This document shows positions 17,225 through 25,453 of a stretch of DNA of 31,647 nucleotides, in pieces. The position numbers and the translations under genes were made by a program. The stretch's first letter is position 1, and the number at the start of each line of letters is the position of its first letter. The stretch is taken from positions 1 to 31,647 of the forward strand of contig JBEKTY010000094.1 in the NCBI GenBank assembly GCA_049515555.1, written 5' to 3'. Source of the stretch: JBEKTY01 sp049515555. GTDB lineage: Bacteria > Planctomycetota > Planctomycetia > Pirellulales > Thermoguttaceae. Below the pieces are notes generated by a model. That model was not told the origin of the DNA, did no database searches, and saw nothing but the letters and a program-made list of their open reading frames with translations.

Positions 17225-17872
17225 TTGACCCAACGACATCCATTCCGATCCTCCCTGCGGTCGCCAGCCGGGGAAACGACATCACGGCGCCCGCCCGCGG
17301 GGCTTTTTTCCCGTCGCCATTTCCTCAAGGCCACGGCGGCCACCGCCGGCTTAGCCTTGGGTAGCGTGCCGCTGGTCAAAGCGGCACGGAAGTATCAACG
17401 GGTCGTGCAGACGGGCTCCCAACAACGAAGCATGGAAATGAACCGTTTCGCCTGCGAACTAGTCCGCGACGGCGGAATCGGCAAGGTGCGGAAGGTCCAG
17501 TGCGTCAATTACCCCCGCTCAGTGCCCTATGTGGCGGCGGACTTCCCGGAAGAACCGGTTCCGCCAGGACTGAATTGGGATCTTTCGATCGCTTTGGGAC
17601 ATCTACAGAACTGGTTGGATTGCATCCAGTCGCGTGGAAAGCCCACCGCGGACGTCGAGATCGGCCATCGCTCGGCGTCAGTCGGGCATATCATCAACAT
17701 TGTAGGGCAAGTCGGCCAACTCGGCGAAACGCTGAATTGGGATCCGGTCTCGGAACGCTTCACCAACAGCGAGCAAGGCAACCAACTCCTCGACCGCCCA
17801 CGCCGCAAGGGGTGGGAATTGCCCGAAGAACACCCGAGCGCCTTTTGTCGCCGCTCTTGCCGCCTTCAATAA
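17225..17872 (+). pseudogene. Gfo/Idh/MocA protein with both cofactor and substrate domains mostly deleted, frame kept
   Basis: TTG 17225 is preceded at 8 nt by a full AAAGGAGG (17209-17216). The 215-residue product keeps a Tat signal (FSRRHFLKATAATAG) and then jumps to AARKYQRVVQTGSQQRSMEM and GIGKVRKVQCVN, the middle of a normal Gfo/Idh. It continues to PPGLNWDL and jumps again to HLQNWLDCIQSRGKPTADVEIGHRSA and the usual C-terminal LNWDPVSERF, ending RPRRKGWELPEE. The Rossmann GxGxxG segment, the EKP lysine and most of the barrel face are gone; a full protein is about 430-440 residues. Both deletions keep the reading frame. Enzyme activity is very unlikely. The 3' end overlaps the convergent 17866-19158 gene by 7 nt, so its last residues are probably read-through. 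Confidence 0.65.
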
Positions 17873-19158
17873 GCTCGGTACACACCGGGCACCGGGACCG
17901 GGTAGTTGCCTTGCGCGTCCGGCCTCACCGGCGGTTCCGCATCGAAAGCGTATCGCTTTGGCATCTCGCTTGTGCCCTTGGCGACGGCATCGTCCCATCG
18001 CACGACCTGCCCGCTGTACGTCGCCATTCGGCCGAGAACGGCCGTCATGCTGCTGGTCGCCCCGTACCAGCCCTCGTGGTACTTTTCACCGTTGCGAATG
18101 GCCGCGATCAGGTCCACGTGTTCCTGCGCGTGGCCACTCGACTGTGGGCCGGCGTAACGCCACGGGTGTTCCCCGGCGATCCGGCCCTCGCAATCGGCCA
18201 AGCCCAGGGACCCGTGGACCGCCACCGCGCCGGAGTTGAAGCAGCCACCGATGTGCCGCGCCTGGCAGAAGAGCTTGACGCCATCGGCATACGTGTACTC
18301 TATAAAGTGGTGATCGAAGATCTGCCCGTGATCCTTGCCCGTACGGACCTGGCGCCCGCCCATGCCATTCGCCTCGACAGGATGCGAGCATTGGGCCCAG
18401 TTCGCCATGTCGATCTCATGCACAGTCTGCTCGACGATCAGGTCGCCGCTGAGCCAAGTGAAGTAGTACCAGTTGCGAATCTGGTACTCCATTTCGGTCT
18501 GACCGGACCTGCGCGGACGGACCCAAACGCCGGAATTGTTGCCGTAGCACCGCATGAAACTGATCGCGCCCACGGTGCCCTCATGAATGCGTTTGATCGT
18601 CTCGTGGAAGCCCGGCGCGTGCCGCATGTTGAGGCCCACCGCCACTTTCAGCCCCTTCTCCTCGGCCAACTTGTTGGTTTCCTGGAGCGAGCGAAAGCCG
18701 GGGGCATCCACACAGCAGGGCTTTTCCATGAAGACGTGCTTGCCCGCCTCGACCACTGCCCTGTAGTGCAGGGGGCGGAACCCGGGCGGCGTGACCAGTA
18801 GCACGAGGTCAGGCCCGGCCTGGAGGGCCTTTTGATAGGCGTCGAAACCCCAAAAGATGCGTTCCGGCGGCAGGTCCACCTTGGCTCCATACTGTTGCTT
18901 GAGGCCGACGGCGCCCTGACGAGCGGCATCCTCGAAGGCGTCGGCGACGGCGATCAGCTTGATGTTGTCCTTCACGTCGAGGCAGTTCGCGGCCGCGCCC
19001 CGCCCCCGCCCGCCGCAGCCCACTAACGCAATCTTGATTTGGTCCGAACCGGCGGCGTGGGCAGAGCGGGCGATGCCCAGCCCGCCGCTCAGGACGCCTC
19101 CACCGACGACCGTGGAAGTCCGCAGGAAATCGCGACGCGACAGAGAAACTGTGTCCAT
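17866..19158 (-). CDS. Gfo/Idh/MocA family oxidoreductase with Tat signal, intact
   Basis: The start is ATG at 19158 (minus), with GAAAGGA five nt upstream; the longer frame to 19236 adds 26 unlikely residues. The product has 430 aa. The Tat signal is LSRRDFLRTSTVVGGG. The Rossmann motif is IKIALVGCGGRGRGAA and the catalytic-Lys motif is FMEKPCCVD. Then come LKVAVGLNMRHAPGFHETIKRI and the His motif VEQTVHEIDMANWA. The C-terminus ends in PVPGVYRAY rather than the DDEANRLL tail of the 7998 paralog, so it belongs to a different subfamily, one that shows residues such as RNWYYFTWLSGD. It would act on a sugar or polyol in the periplasm. It is transcribed away from the sulfatase gene, with 305 nt between the starts. 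Confidence 0.9.
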   Translation of the reverse strand: MDTVSLSRRDFLRTSTVVGGGVLSGGLGIARSAHAAGSDQIKIALVGCGGRGRGAAANCLDVKDNIKLIAVADAFEDAARQGAVGLKQQYGAKVDLPPERIFWGFDAYQKALQAGPDLVLLVTPPGFRPLHYRAVVEAGKHVFMEKPCCVDAPGFRSLQETNKLAEEKGLKVAVGLNMRHAPGFHETIKRIHEGTVGAISFMRCYGNNSGVWVRPRRSGQTEMEYQIRNWYYFTWLSGDLIVEQTVHEIDMANWAQCSHPVEANGMGGRQVRTGKDHGQIFDHHFIEYTYADGVKLFCQARHIGGCFNSGAVAVHGSLGLADCEGRIAGEHPWRYAGPQSSGHAQEHVDLIAAIRNGEKYHEGWYGATSSMTAVLGRMATYSGQVVRWDDAVAKGTSEMPKRYAFDAEPPVRPDAQGNYPVPVPGVYRAY

Positions 19159-19463
19159 GGCAATCCTTTCGTACGGGAGGCACGAGATACCTATCAGTCT
19201 ACCCGATTTCCTGGCCAAAAACAGCCAGCGAGCCATTTGCAGCTCAGGCCGTGGTCTAGAAGGCTATCCAGGGACGGAAGCGTCGGAAGCCAACTCCGCA
19301 GCCGCCGCATAAGCGCCCAGGCCGAGGGTTTGGCCAAAGGCACTTTGCGGATCTCCTGGGCTGCAACCACCGCGGATTGACTTCGCGATCGCGCCGTCTC
19401 ACACTGGAGGGGACCGTACGGCAGCGCAGGGCGTGTCACCTTCACCTTCATTCCGGTGTAATC
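19159..19463. other. Divergent intergenic region between Gfo/Idh and sulfatase
   Basis: No gene is seen. TTGACT at 19377-19382 with a poor -10 (CACACT, 19400-19405, 17 nt spacing) could start the sulfatase transcript. GGAGG at 19406-19410 is too far from ATG 19464 to be its ribosome site. Confidence 0.3.
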
Positions 19464-21074
19464 ATGATTCCCTTCAAGCAACTCCGATCCTCGTTTGGAC
19501 CTTTGGCCGGCGCGGCGATCATGCTGGCAGCGGCCTTTCTTGGCACGCTCGATGCCGCCGAGCCTGAGCCGACCAGGCCCAGCGACGGGTCCGCGCAGCG
19601 GCCCAACATCCTCTTCATCATGACCGACCAGCAGCGGTACGACGGCATGGGCTGCCATGGCGGGCAGGCGAAAACGCCCAACCTGGACCGCCTGGCCACC
19701 GGCGGCGTCGATTTCCGGCAGTTCTTCACTCAGGCCCCTACCTGCGTGGTCTCGCGGTGCAACCTGTTCACGGGCCGATACAGCCACAGCCACCGCAACC
19801 GGCAGAACAACGCCTGTCTGGAGAAATACGAAGTGCATTTGTTCAAAGCGCTCAAGCAGGCCGGCTACTATTTGGGCTATATCGAGAAGAACCATCTCCT
19901 GGCCAAAGAGGAGTTTGTCAACTTCGACTTCAAGGACTTGGAGGAGGACCGCAGCCGCGGCGGCGAGCGGGCCGAGTACATGCGGTTCTGGAATCAGCGG
20001 GTGGACCGGCTGGGGACGGTCGGGTCGTGGGCCTCGTCCGTGTTCCACGACTACGATCCGAAGCTCACCGACACCTACCTCTCCCGGCAAAGCGCGGTGC
20101 GGTTTCTCCGCGAGGCCCCCAAGGACCGGCCTTTCTGCCTTTGCGTGTCGTTCGACGATCCGCACGCGCCACACCTGGCCCTGGCCAAGTACAAGGAGGT
20201 CTATCCACTGGACAAGATCCGTTTGCCGGAGGTGCCGCCCGGCGTGCTGGACCAGAAGGCGCCCCGGTTCAAGATCAAGCAACAGGCCCAAGGATCGCTT
20301 CGGGCCACCGACGAGGACAAACGGCGCTACCTGGCCGTTTACTACGCGATGATCTCTTGGGTCGACGAGAACGTCGGCGAGATCCTCAGAACCCTGGACA
20401 CCACCGGCCGCCGACGCGACACGATCATCGTGTTCACGTCCGACCACGGCGACTTCAACTTCGAGTACGGCATGTGCAAGAAGGACCTCATTCTCTTGGA
20501 CTGCCTGTTGCACGTGCCTTGCATCATTTCTTGGGAGGGGCACCTGAAGCCGCGCGCCGTCCATTCCACGTTGGTCGAGCAGGTGGACGTCATGCCAACC
20601 CTGCTGGAACTGTGCGGCCTCGAAATCCCCTTCGGCTGTCAGGGCAAGTCGCTCGTGCCGATTGCCCGCGGGGAGACGAAAACCCACAAAGACGTCATTC
20701 ATGGCGAAATCTGCCCGCCGGACTACCGCAATCCCTACAAGACCTACGAGGAGTTTATCGCCGACTGGAACAAGTATCACACGACGCGGGGACATCTCTT
20801 GTGCTGGTCGGCCAACTTCAACGTGCCGGGCGACTTCTGCAAGTCGATCCGCACGCACGAGTGGAAGTACATCTGGTATGCCGATGGGTTCGAGGAGTTG
20901 TATGACCTTCGCCGCGATCCGCACGAGTGGGTGAATCTGGCCCGGCAGCCGGAGTTCCGTTCGAAGGCCGCCGAGATGAAGATGCGGCTCTTGGAATGGA
21001 ACGTGCTGAGCGAAGACCCGCTGGATCCCATGTGGCACCAGGAGCATCTGCGGAAGTACAATCGGTGGAAATAG
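19464..21074 (+). CDS. Secreted sulfatase with an unusual CVVSR active-site motif
   Basis: The start is ATG 19464 (MIPFKQLRSS), which opens a signal peptide ending near LDAAEPE; the frame is open back to 19377 without support. The product has 536 aa. Motifs of formylglycine-dependent arylsulfatases are RPNILFIMTDQQRYDGMG for metal binding, C94 in PTCVVSRCNLFTGRYSHSHRNR, SFDDPHAPH, and TSDHGDFNFEYG. C94 would be converted to formylglycine, but the usual C-x-(P/A)-x-R has Val in the third place. The C-terminus holds EELYDLRRDPHEWVNLA, the standard sulfatase tail. The enzyme would remove sulfate esters from a polysaccharide in the periplasm or outside. It heads a small plus-strand cluster; the next ATG follows its stop directly. 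Confidence 0.88.
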   Translation: MIPFKQLRSSFGPLAGAAIMLAAAFLGTLDAAEPEPTRPSDGSAQRPNILFIMTDQQRYDGMGCHGGQAKTPNLDRLATGGVDFRQFFTQAPTCVVSRCNLFTGRYSHSHRNRQNNACLEKYEVHLFKALKQAGYYLGYIEKNHLLAKEEFVNFDFKDLEEDRSRGGERAEYMRFWNQRVDRLGTVGSWASSVFHDYDPKLTDTYLSRQSAVRFLREAPKDRPFCLCVSFDDPHAPHLALAKYKEVYPLDKIRLPEVPPGVLDQKAPRFKIKQQAQGSLRATDEDKRRYLAVYYAMISWVDENVGEILRTLDTTGRRRDTIIVFTSDHGDFNFEYGMCKKDLILLDCLLHVPCIISWEGHLKPRAVHSTLVEQVDVMPTLLELCGLEIPFGCQGKSLVPIARGETKTHKDVIHGEICPPDYRNPYKTYEEFIADWNKYHTTRGHLLCWSANFNVPGDFCKSIRTHEWKYIWYADGFEELYDLRRDPHEWVNLARQPEFRSKAAEMKMRLLEWNVLSEDPLDPMWHQEHLRKYNRWK

Positions 21075-21857
21075 ATGATGATCACTGCGGCAGGTCCTGT
21101 GGCAAATGTCGGTTCATTTCGAATGCCCCACAGGATGACCAGCATCCTGATCCTGCTGCCCTGCCTGTTGTCTTCGGGCCTGCTGATGAGTTGCCGGGCG
21201 GGAGCGGCCCGCAGCGCTGAGCCGTCGTCCGAGGAGCTTGGCAAGGCCCTGCTGGCGAAGGCGGGTCTGAAGGCCGGGGTCTGCGAGATGCCACGGGTCG
21301 GAGACGGGGCGTTGGCCGTGGGACTCGCCAAGGCGGGGGTGGCGCAGGTGCATGGGCTGGCGCGAGATGGCGCGGAGCTGGCATCGGCGCGTAGGGCCGC
21401 GGCGGCAGCCGGTGTGCTCGGATCGCAGGTGGTTCTGGAGTTGGGCACGCCGGGGGCGTTGCCGCTGGGCGACTGGGTGGCGGATCTGCTGCTGATGGCG
21501 GATGCCACAGACGAGAATCTCAAAGAGGTGCCGGCGGCCGAGGCCCGGCGCGTCGTTTCGCCGTACCGGGGCGTGGCGGTGGTCGGGCACGCCCATGGCG
21601 CCAAGGGAGGACTGACGGCTGCTGCCCTGGAGGCCTGGGCAAAGGGGATCGGCGGTAACGCGGAGATCAAAGAGGATGGCACGGGGCTGTGGGCCGTGGT
21701 GAAGATGCCGGCGCTCGCGGGCGGCGACAAGGCCTCCGCGGCGGCAGCCACGTCCTGCTTCGTTCGGCTGGTGCAAGGGCAGCATGGCGTGCGGCTGCAA
21801 AATCGCGGCGGAAAGTTCAAGCTGGAGGCGATTGAGATTTCGCAGGCAAGCCGGTAA
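21075..21857 (+). CDS. Degenerate SAM-methyltransferase-like protein, possible lipoprotein
   Basis: The start is uncertain. ATG 21075 directly follows the sulfatase stop, while ATG 21135 (MTSILILLPCLLSSG) opens a hydrophobic segment ending in LLMSC that resembles a lipobox. The product has 240-260 aa. From residue about 50 the order of elements follows a class I methyltransferase: LLAKAGLKAGVCEMPRVGDGALAVGLAK in place of the usual LGCGDG motif, then VHGLARDGAELASARR, PLGDWVADLLLMAD and EARRVVSPYRGVAVVG. In planctomycetes this module is typically the N-terminal part of long proteins ending in PQQ-like propellers. Here it runs into a short tail (FVRLVQGQHGVRLQNRGGKFKL) instead, so a large middle part may have been deleted. 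The SAM-binding glycines are poorly kept, so catalysis is doubtful. Confidence 0.6.
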   Translation: MMITAAGPVANVGSFRMPHRMTSILILLPCLLSSGLLMSCRAGAARSAEPSSEELGKALLAKAGLKAGVCEMPRVGDGALAVGLAKAGVAQVHGLARDGAELASARRAAAAAGVLGSQVVLELGTPGALPLGDWVADLLLMADATDENLKEVPAAEARRVVSPYRGVAVVGHAHGAKGGLTAAALEAWAKGIGGNAEIKEDGTGLWAVVKMPALAGGDKASAAAATSCFVRLVQGQHGVRLQNRGGKFKLEAIEISQASR

Positions 21858-21877
21858 GGGATCGGAAGGGGAAGTCG

Positions 21878-22243
21878 TTGCAGTTCGAACTGGCCTACAG
21901 GGGGACGCTCTTCCAGGGCAGCGAAGGCTGGGTGTACGTCAGCCGCCAAGGGTTCTTCGCCCATCCCGAACCGCTGCGCCGGGCGGAGTTCGGCCCCAAC
22001 GACATCCGCCTTCCGTCGAGCAGCGACCATCGCCGCGACTTTCTGGACGCCGTGAAGACGCGGCGCAAGCCGATCTCGCCAATCGACGCCTCGGTCCAGT
22101 CCGACGTTCTCTGCCACCAGGCCGACATCGCCGTGCGCCTGCGGCGCAAGCTCCGCTGGGACCCGCTCCGCGAAGTCTTCCTGGGCGACGAAGAGGCCAA
22201 CCGCCTGCTGTCGCGGGCGATGCGCGGCCCCTGGCAGTTGTAG
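21878..22243 (+). pseudogene. C-terminal fragment of a Gfo/Idh/MocA oxidoreductase
   Basis: The 121 codons read FQGSEGWVYVSRQGFFAHPE, then SSSDHRRDFLDAVKTRRKPISPID, SDVLCHQADIAVRLRRKLRWDP and DEEANRLLSRAMRGPWQL. This is the final third of the Gfo/Idh subfamily found intact at 7998-9320, whose tail is nearly the same. The Rossmann domain and EKP motif are absent. The frame opens with TTG at 21878, but no signal or domain start precedes it, so this is a 5'-deleted remnant rather than a short gene. Confidence 0.68.
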
Positions 22244-22264
22244 TCGTAACGATGTTATCCCTGC

Positions 22265-22570
22265 TCACCGCGCCTCACGGAGCCAGAAACAGTCCAGCCG
22301 GACCTCGGACACCGCATACTCGGCCCGATCAGGCCACACCGCTGCGAACTGTGGCATGGCGTAGTGCGCCAGGTTCACCAGGCACGTGGAATCGTCGATG
22401 AAGAGCGACAGGGGCACTCGCCCTTGAGGGTGCAGCACCTCGACGCCCACATCCTGACGCGGCCGCTGGCCCGCAGGAACTTGGACTGCGCCGCCGACCG
22501 CGCTGGCCGCCAGCGCCGCGGTTCCCGCCGCCACGGTCCTCAGCAATCCGCGACGTGTCGTCCGCCACAT
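22265..22570 (-). pseudogene. Tat-exported planctomycete protein reduced to its two ends
   Basis: ATG at 22570 (minus) has AAAGGA about 7 nt upstream. The 101-residue product begins with a Tat-like signal (RRGLLRTVAAGTAALAASA) and reaches RVPLSLFIDDSTCLVNLAHYAMPQF. I recognise this as the start of a large secreted planctomycete family of unknown function. After about 15 more residues it passes straight to AVSEVRLDCFWLREAR and stops, which is the usual end of that family. Several hundred residues appear to be missing, with the frame kept. It is the last gene of the minus-strand operon (32 nt after the lyase). I treat it as a deletion remnant; a short functional form cannot be excluded. Confidence 0.58.
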
Positions 22571-22602
22571 GATCGTGTCCTTTCGAGAACCGCGGCCTTC
22601 AC

Positions 22603-25425
22603 CTACTTGCCCCCGGCCCGCATCTCACCATCGAGGACCATGAAGACGTTCCCATGCGTTGCCCCATTGGCGTTGTGGACGTGGGTGTAGCTGTCCGTGC
22701 CCCAACCGGCGCTATGGACGCCAATCGAGAAACACGCGCGGGCCGTCGCCAAGTACTTGGCATTTCCGGTCAGGCGATACCCGATCGCCAGCCAATCGGC
22801 AGCCTGCACGTTGTAGTGGCTGGTCGGGGAGGCGCTCGTGGGCGTCACGCTGCCATCCGGATTCACCACGATCGAGTACAGCAGTCCCAGCTTCGGATCG
22901 ATGGCCTTGTAAAGCGTCGTGATGTGTGCCAAAAGGTACGACTTTGCCGCGTGGTCCTCGGGAAACATCTCGACGTATCGGGCCAGCGCCATCACGTAAA
23001 AGGCGGTAGACCATGTGGAGACGGGGCCGTGCGGATCAAGCTTCGGCGGCCGGCCATCGAACGCACAGCTCTTGATCTGCCAGCGGGCGCGCGCGAGGTA
23101 TTTCGGTTCGCCGGTGAGCAGGTAGCCTTCCAGAAGCCGCTCCAACGTGCAGGCATCGCCCCGCCAGCCGATGCGGTTGTTGTCTTTGGGGTCGCCCGGA
23201 TCGGACTGCGGCGACATGTACTGAGCCAAGGCGTTGTCGGCCAACTCCAGGCAGGCATGGCGGGCCTTCCAGTCGCCCGTCAGATAATACAGCGTCGCCG
23301 TGCCACGGGCACCAAAACACAGATCCTTGGTGAATCGGCCGTAGTTGCGGTGGGGATTCTTGTGACCCGGCTCGCTGTGCTGCGAATGGGCCCACGAGCC
23401 GCCTTTCGTCCAGTGGATACCCGGCAGGTGCGGCTGATGATGGATGTCGATGTCGGCCACATGCCGGCCGGCCGCGACGAACAGCTTCCACCAGTCGGGC
23501 TGGAGCGTGCGGGCGTACTGCTGGGCCATGTGGTAGTCGAGGTCATACTTCATGCCCCACTGTCCGGTGCCGCCCTCGAAGTCCAAAGGCACGTCGCCGT
23601 AGTCCATCCAGCAGAAGAAGTTGTAGTTTTCCACCTGCTCGATGAGACTCGTCTTGCTCTTGCCGCCGTCGGGGCGCAGACCGATTGTGGAGAGATTGAG
23701 GGTCTCGTACGACCTGTAGTTCTCCAGATCGTAGGGGCGTAACTCGCCCAGGGCCCGGGTCTTGGCAAACCACTCGGGCGAAGGCTCCAGTCGCAGCGGA
23801 TCGGAGAACCCTCGGGCAGCGGCCATCCCGCGCGCCGCGTCGGCATCGCCCTTGTGGAAGAAGAAGAGCAGTTCGTGCGTCTTGTGCTCGCCGGTGCGGA
23901 AAGGGAACTCGCCCGCATAGCGAGCGGGGAAGAGGCCGATTTCAATCCGCCCATCCGGTTCGGCAGCCAGGCCTTTGGGACAGTTCTGCCAGAAGTCCCG
24001 GACAGCGACGGTCAGGCCCTTGGCCTCGTCGGAGACGTCGAGCCAGCCGACGGCCCGATTCCCCTCGGCGATCCTGTCGGCCCCACGCAGCACCTGGTAA
24101 CCCTTGAAGCTCACGTAACTCGCAGGGCGGGGATGGAACTTGGGGTCCTTGTATCGGTTCCACCTCTCCCCACCGCCCGAGTCCTGGTAGAGTTCGGTGC
24201 GGGACGCAAGCGGTGCGCGAATTGGGGCGGAACCGGCATCGCCAAGCAAACTGACCGTCCGCCGCGACCCTAACGCCAAAGGCAGAATCAGGCGCATGTC
24301 GCCGAAGAGCACGCAGTTGACGCCGCCGATGTCGGACAGCGGCCCGGCCGCGGCATTGGCGCCGTCGCGGGCGCCGTGCCGATTGTTCTCCAGCGTGAAG
24401 ACCAACTTCACCCGCGGGCTGCCGGCGAAGAAATGGTACCAAGCCGTATATTCCATGGCCGCGGCCGTCGCCTGCCCGAACGCGCCTTTCACGCAAATGA
24501 CACTCCGCAGCGGGCCGTGCTCGATCAGGGCAGTCTCCAACACGCCCTCGCTGACCGCTGAGGCGCCTTGCGGGACCGCGCAAAACTCGTAAACGTCGCC
24601 TGGCTTGGGACGCGCATACGCGAGCCACGCGTCTCCCGGGATGGACAGCTTGCCGTCGGTGCTGACGAAATCCCTGCCGTAGAATCCGTTGCCGACAGCG
24701 CCGCTGTGGAGCCCGGTCAGCTCGTATTCCACGTCCGTGCGGAACCGCAGCGTGTAATCCTCGATTGCTTTGCACGCGCGGTTCTTGGCGTAGATGAGAT
24801 GGCTGGCGCCCTGGTTGCCCGCCGCGGCAACGGGGCGTGTCACGTTAGGCTGGAAACGCCGGATCTGGGCCCCGAATCGTACCGCGCCTTGGGCGGGGGG
24901 AGCGACCAGCACCGCCGTGTCGGCCAGCTTCACCTCGTCGAACAGGCTGAAGACCTTCCTGCTGATGCGGAAGACTGCCGCTCCCGTGTCGACAGTATAA
25001 CCAGCATCGTCCTGGGCAACGCGGACGGCGCTGGCAGGGCTCGCTTCCCGTCTGACGCCGGGGCCATACTCCATGACGTAGCGCTGCGTTTCGTTGGCCC
25101 TGATGTCCGTCTGAAAGTCGACCAGAAGCCAGCGCACGCTGCCCTTTGGCAGCCACAGGCCGGTCACGCGAAACTGGGCGGCGATCTCCTTTCCGTCGCG
25201 CAGGAGGCGGACGTTCTGGACGTCCTTGAGTGCTCCTTCAGGAAACGGCACGCCCATCGTCACAGGTTCGCCGAAGCGATCCAGGCCCAGCCGTTCCGTG
25301 ACGGCCAGTTCCACAGAGTCCGGCGGTCTGGTCGCCGCCGCTTGACCTGCGATGGCCGCAGGCGCCGCGGGCGCGCTCGCGCACAGGGCCATTGCCAGTA
25401 CTAAAGTCGCCTTCACTCCAGTCAT
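22603..25425 (-). CDS. PL26-like exo-rhamnogalacturonan lyase (PcRGLX family)
   Basis: The start is ATG at 25425 (minus); a TTG at 25437 would add four residues. The product has 940 aa with a signal peptide to about ASAPAAPAAIAGQ. Residues about 40-130 (VTERLGLDRFGEPVTMGVPF, GKEIAAQFRVTGLWLPKGSVRWLLVDF) match the N-terminal RIFT-barrel domain of PcRGLX-type proteins. A large central beta domain follows (about 130-560). The C-terminal half has helical-toroid features such as WMDYGDVP, YGRFTKDLCFGARGTATLYYLTGD and HYNVQAADWLAIGYRLTGNAKYL. In the family, these enzymes remove units from rhamnogalacturonan I by beta-elimination. It follows the unknown gene 25454-26437 by 28 nt in an operon that starts with an alpha/beta hydrolase, fitting pectin side-chain removal and backbone cleavage. 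The exact substrate is inferred. Confidence 0.8.
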   Translation of the reverse strand: MTGVKATLVLAMALCASAPAAPAAIAGQAAATRPPDSVELAVTERLGLDRFGEPVTMGVPFPEGALKDVQNVRLLRDGKEIAAQFRVTGLWLPKGSVRWLLVDFQTDIRANETQRYVMEYGPGVRREASPASAVRVAQDDAGYTVDTGAAVFRISRKVFSLFDEVKLADTAVLVAPPAQGAVRFGAQIRRFQPNVTRPVAAAGNQGASHLIYAKNRACKAIEDYTLRFRTDVEYELTGLHSGAVGNGFYGRDFVSTDGKLSIPGDAWLAYARPKPGDVYEFCAVPQGASAVSEGVLETALIEHGPLRSVICVKGAFGQATAAAMEYTAWYHFFAGSPRVKLVFTLENNRHGARDGANAAAGPLSDIGGVNCVLFGDMRLILPLALGSRRTVSLLGDAGSAPIRAPLASRTELYQDSGGGERWNRYKDPKFHPRPASYVSFKGYQVLRGADRIAEGNRAVGWLDVSDEAKGLTVAVRDFWQNCPKGLAAEPDGRIEIGLFPARYAGEFPFRTGEHKTHELLFFFHKGDADAARGMAAARGFSDPLRLEPSPEWFAKTRALGELRPYDLENYRSYETLNLSTIGLRPDGGKSKTSLIEQVENYNFFCWMDYGDVPLDFEGGTGQWGMKYDLDYHMAQQYARTLQPDWWKLFVAAGRHVADIDIHHQPHLPGIHWTKGGSWAHSQHSEPGHKNPHRNYGRFTKDLCFGARGTATLYYLTGDWKARHACLELADNALAQYMSPQSDPGDPKDNNRIGWRGDACTLERLLEGYLLTGEPKYLARARWQIKSCAFDGRPPKLDPHGPVSTWSTAFYVMALARYVEMFPEDHAAKSYLLAHITTLYKAIDPKLGLLYSIVVNPDGSVTPTSASPTSHYNVQAADWLAIGYRLTGNAKYLATARACFSIGVHSAGWGTDSYTHVHNANGATHGNVFMVLDGEMRAGGK

Positions 25426-25453
25426 GATTGTCACCAATGTCTCTTGAGTCGAG

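Noticed and set aside
16967..17239. 90-codon minus-strand frame across the palindrome
   Set aside because: Its repetitive translation comes from the inverted repeat; no start signal and no domain.
17500..18801. 433-codon plus-strand open frame
   Set aside because: It is the antisense shadow of the intact Gfo/Idh gene 17866-19158, whose motifs are clear; the plus frame has no signal, domain or ribosome site.
19194..21047. 617-codon minus-strand open frame
   Set aside because: Shadow of the sulfatase; GC-rich codon use keeps the opposite frame open.
22654..23742. 362-codon plus-strand open frame
   Set aside because: Antisense to the PL26-like lyase, which has recognisable domains.
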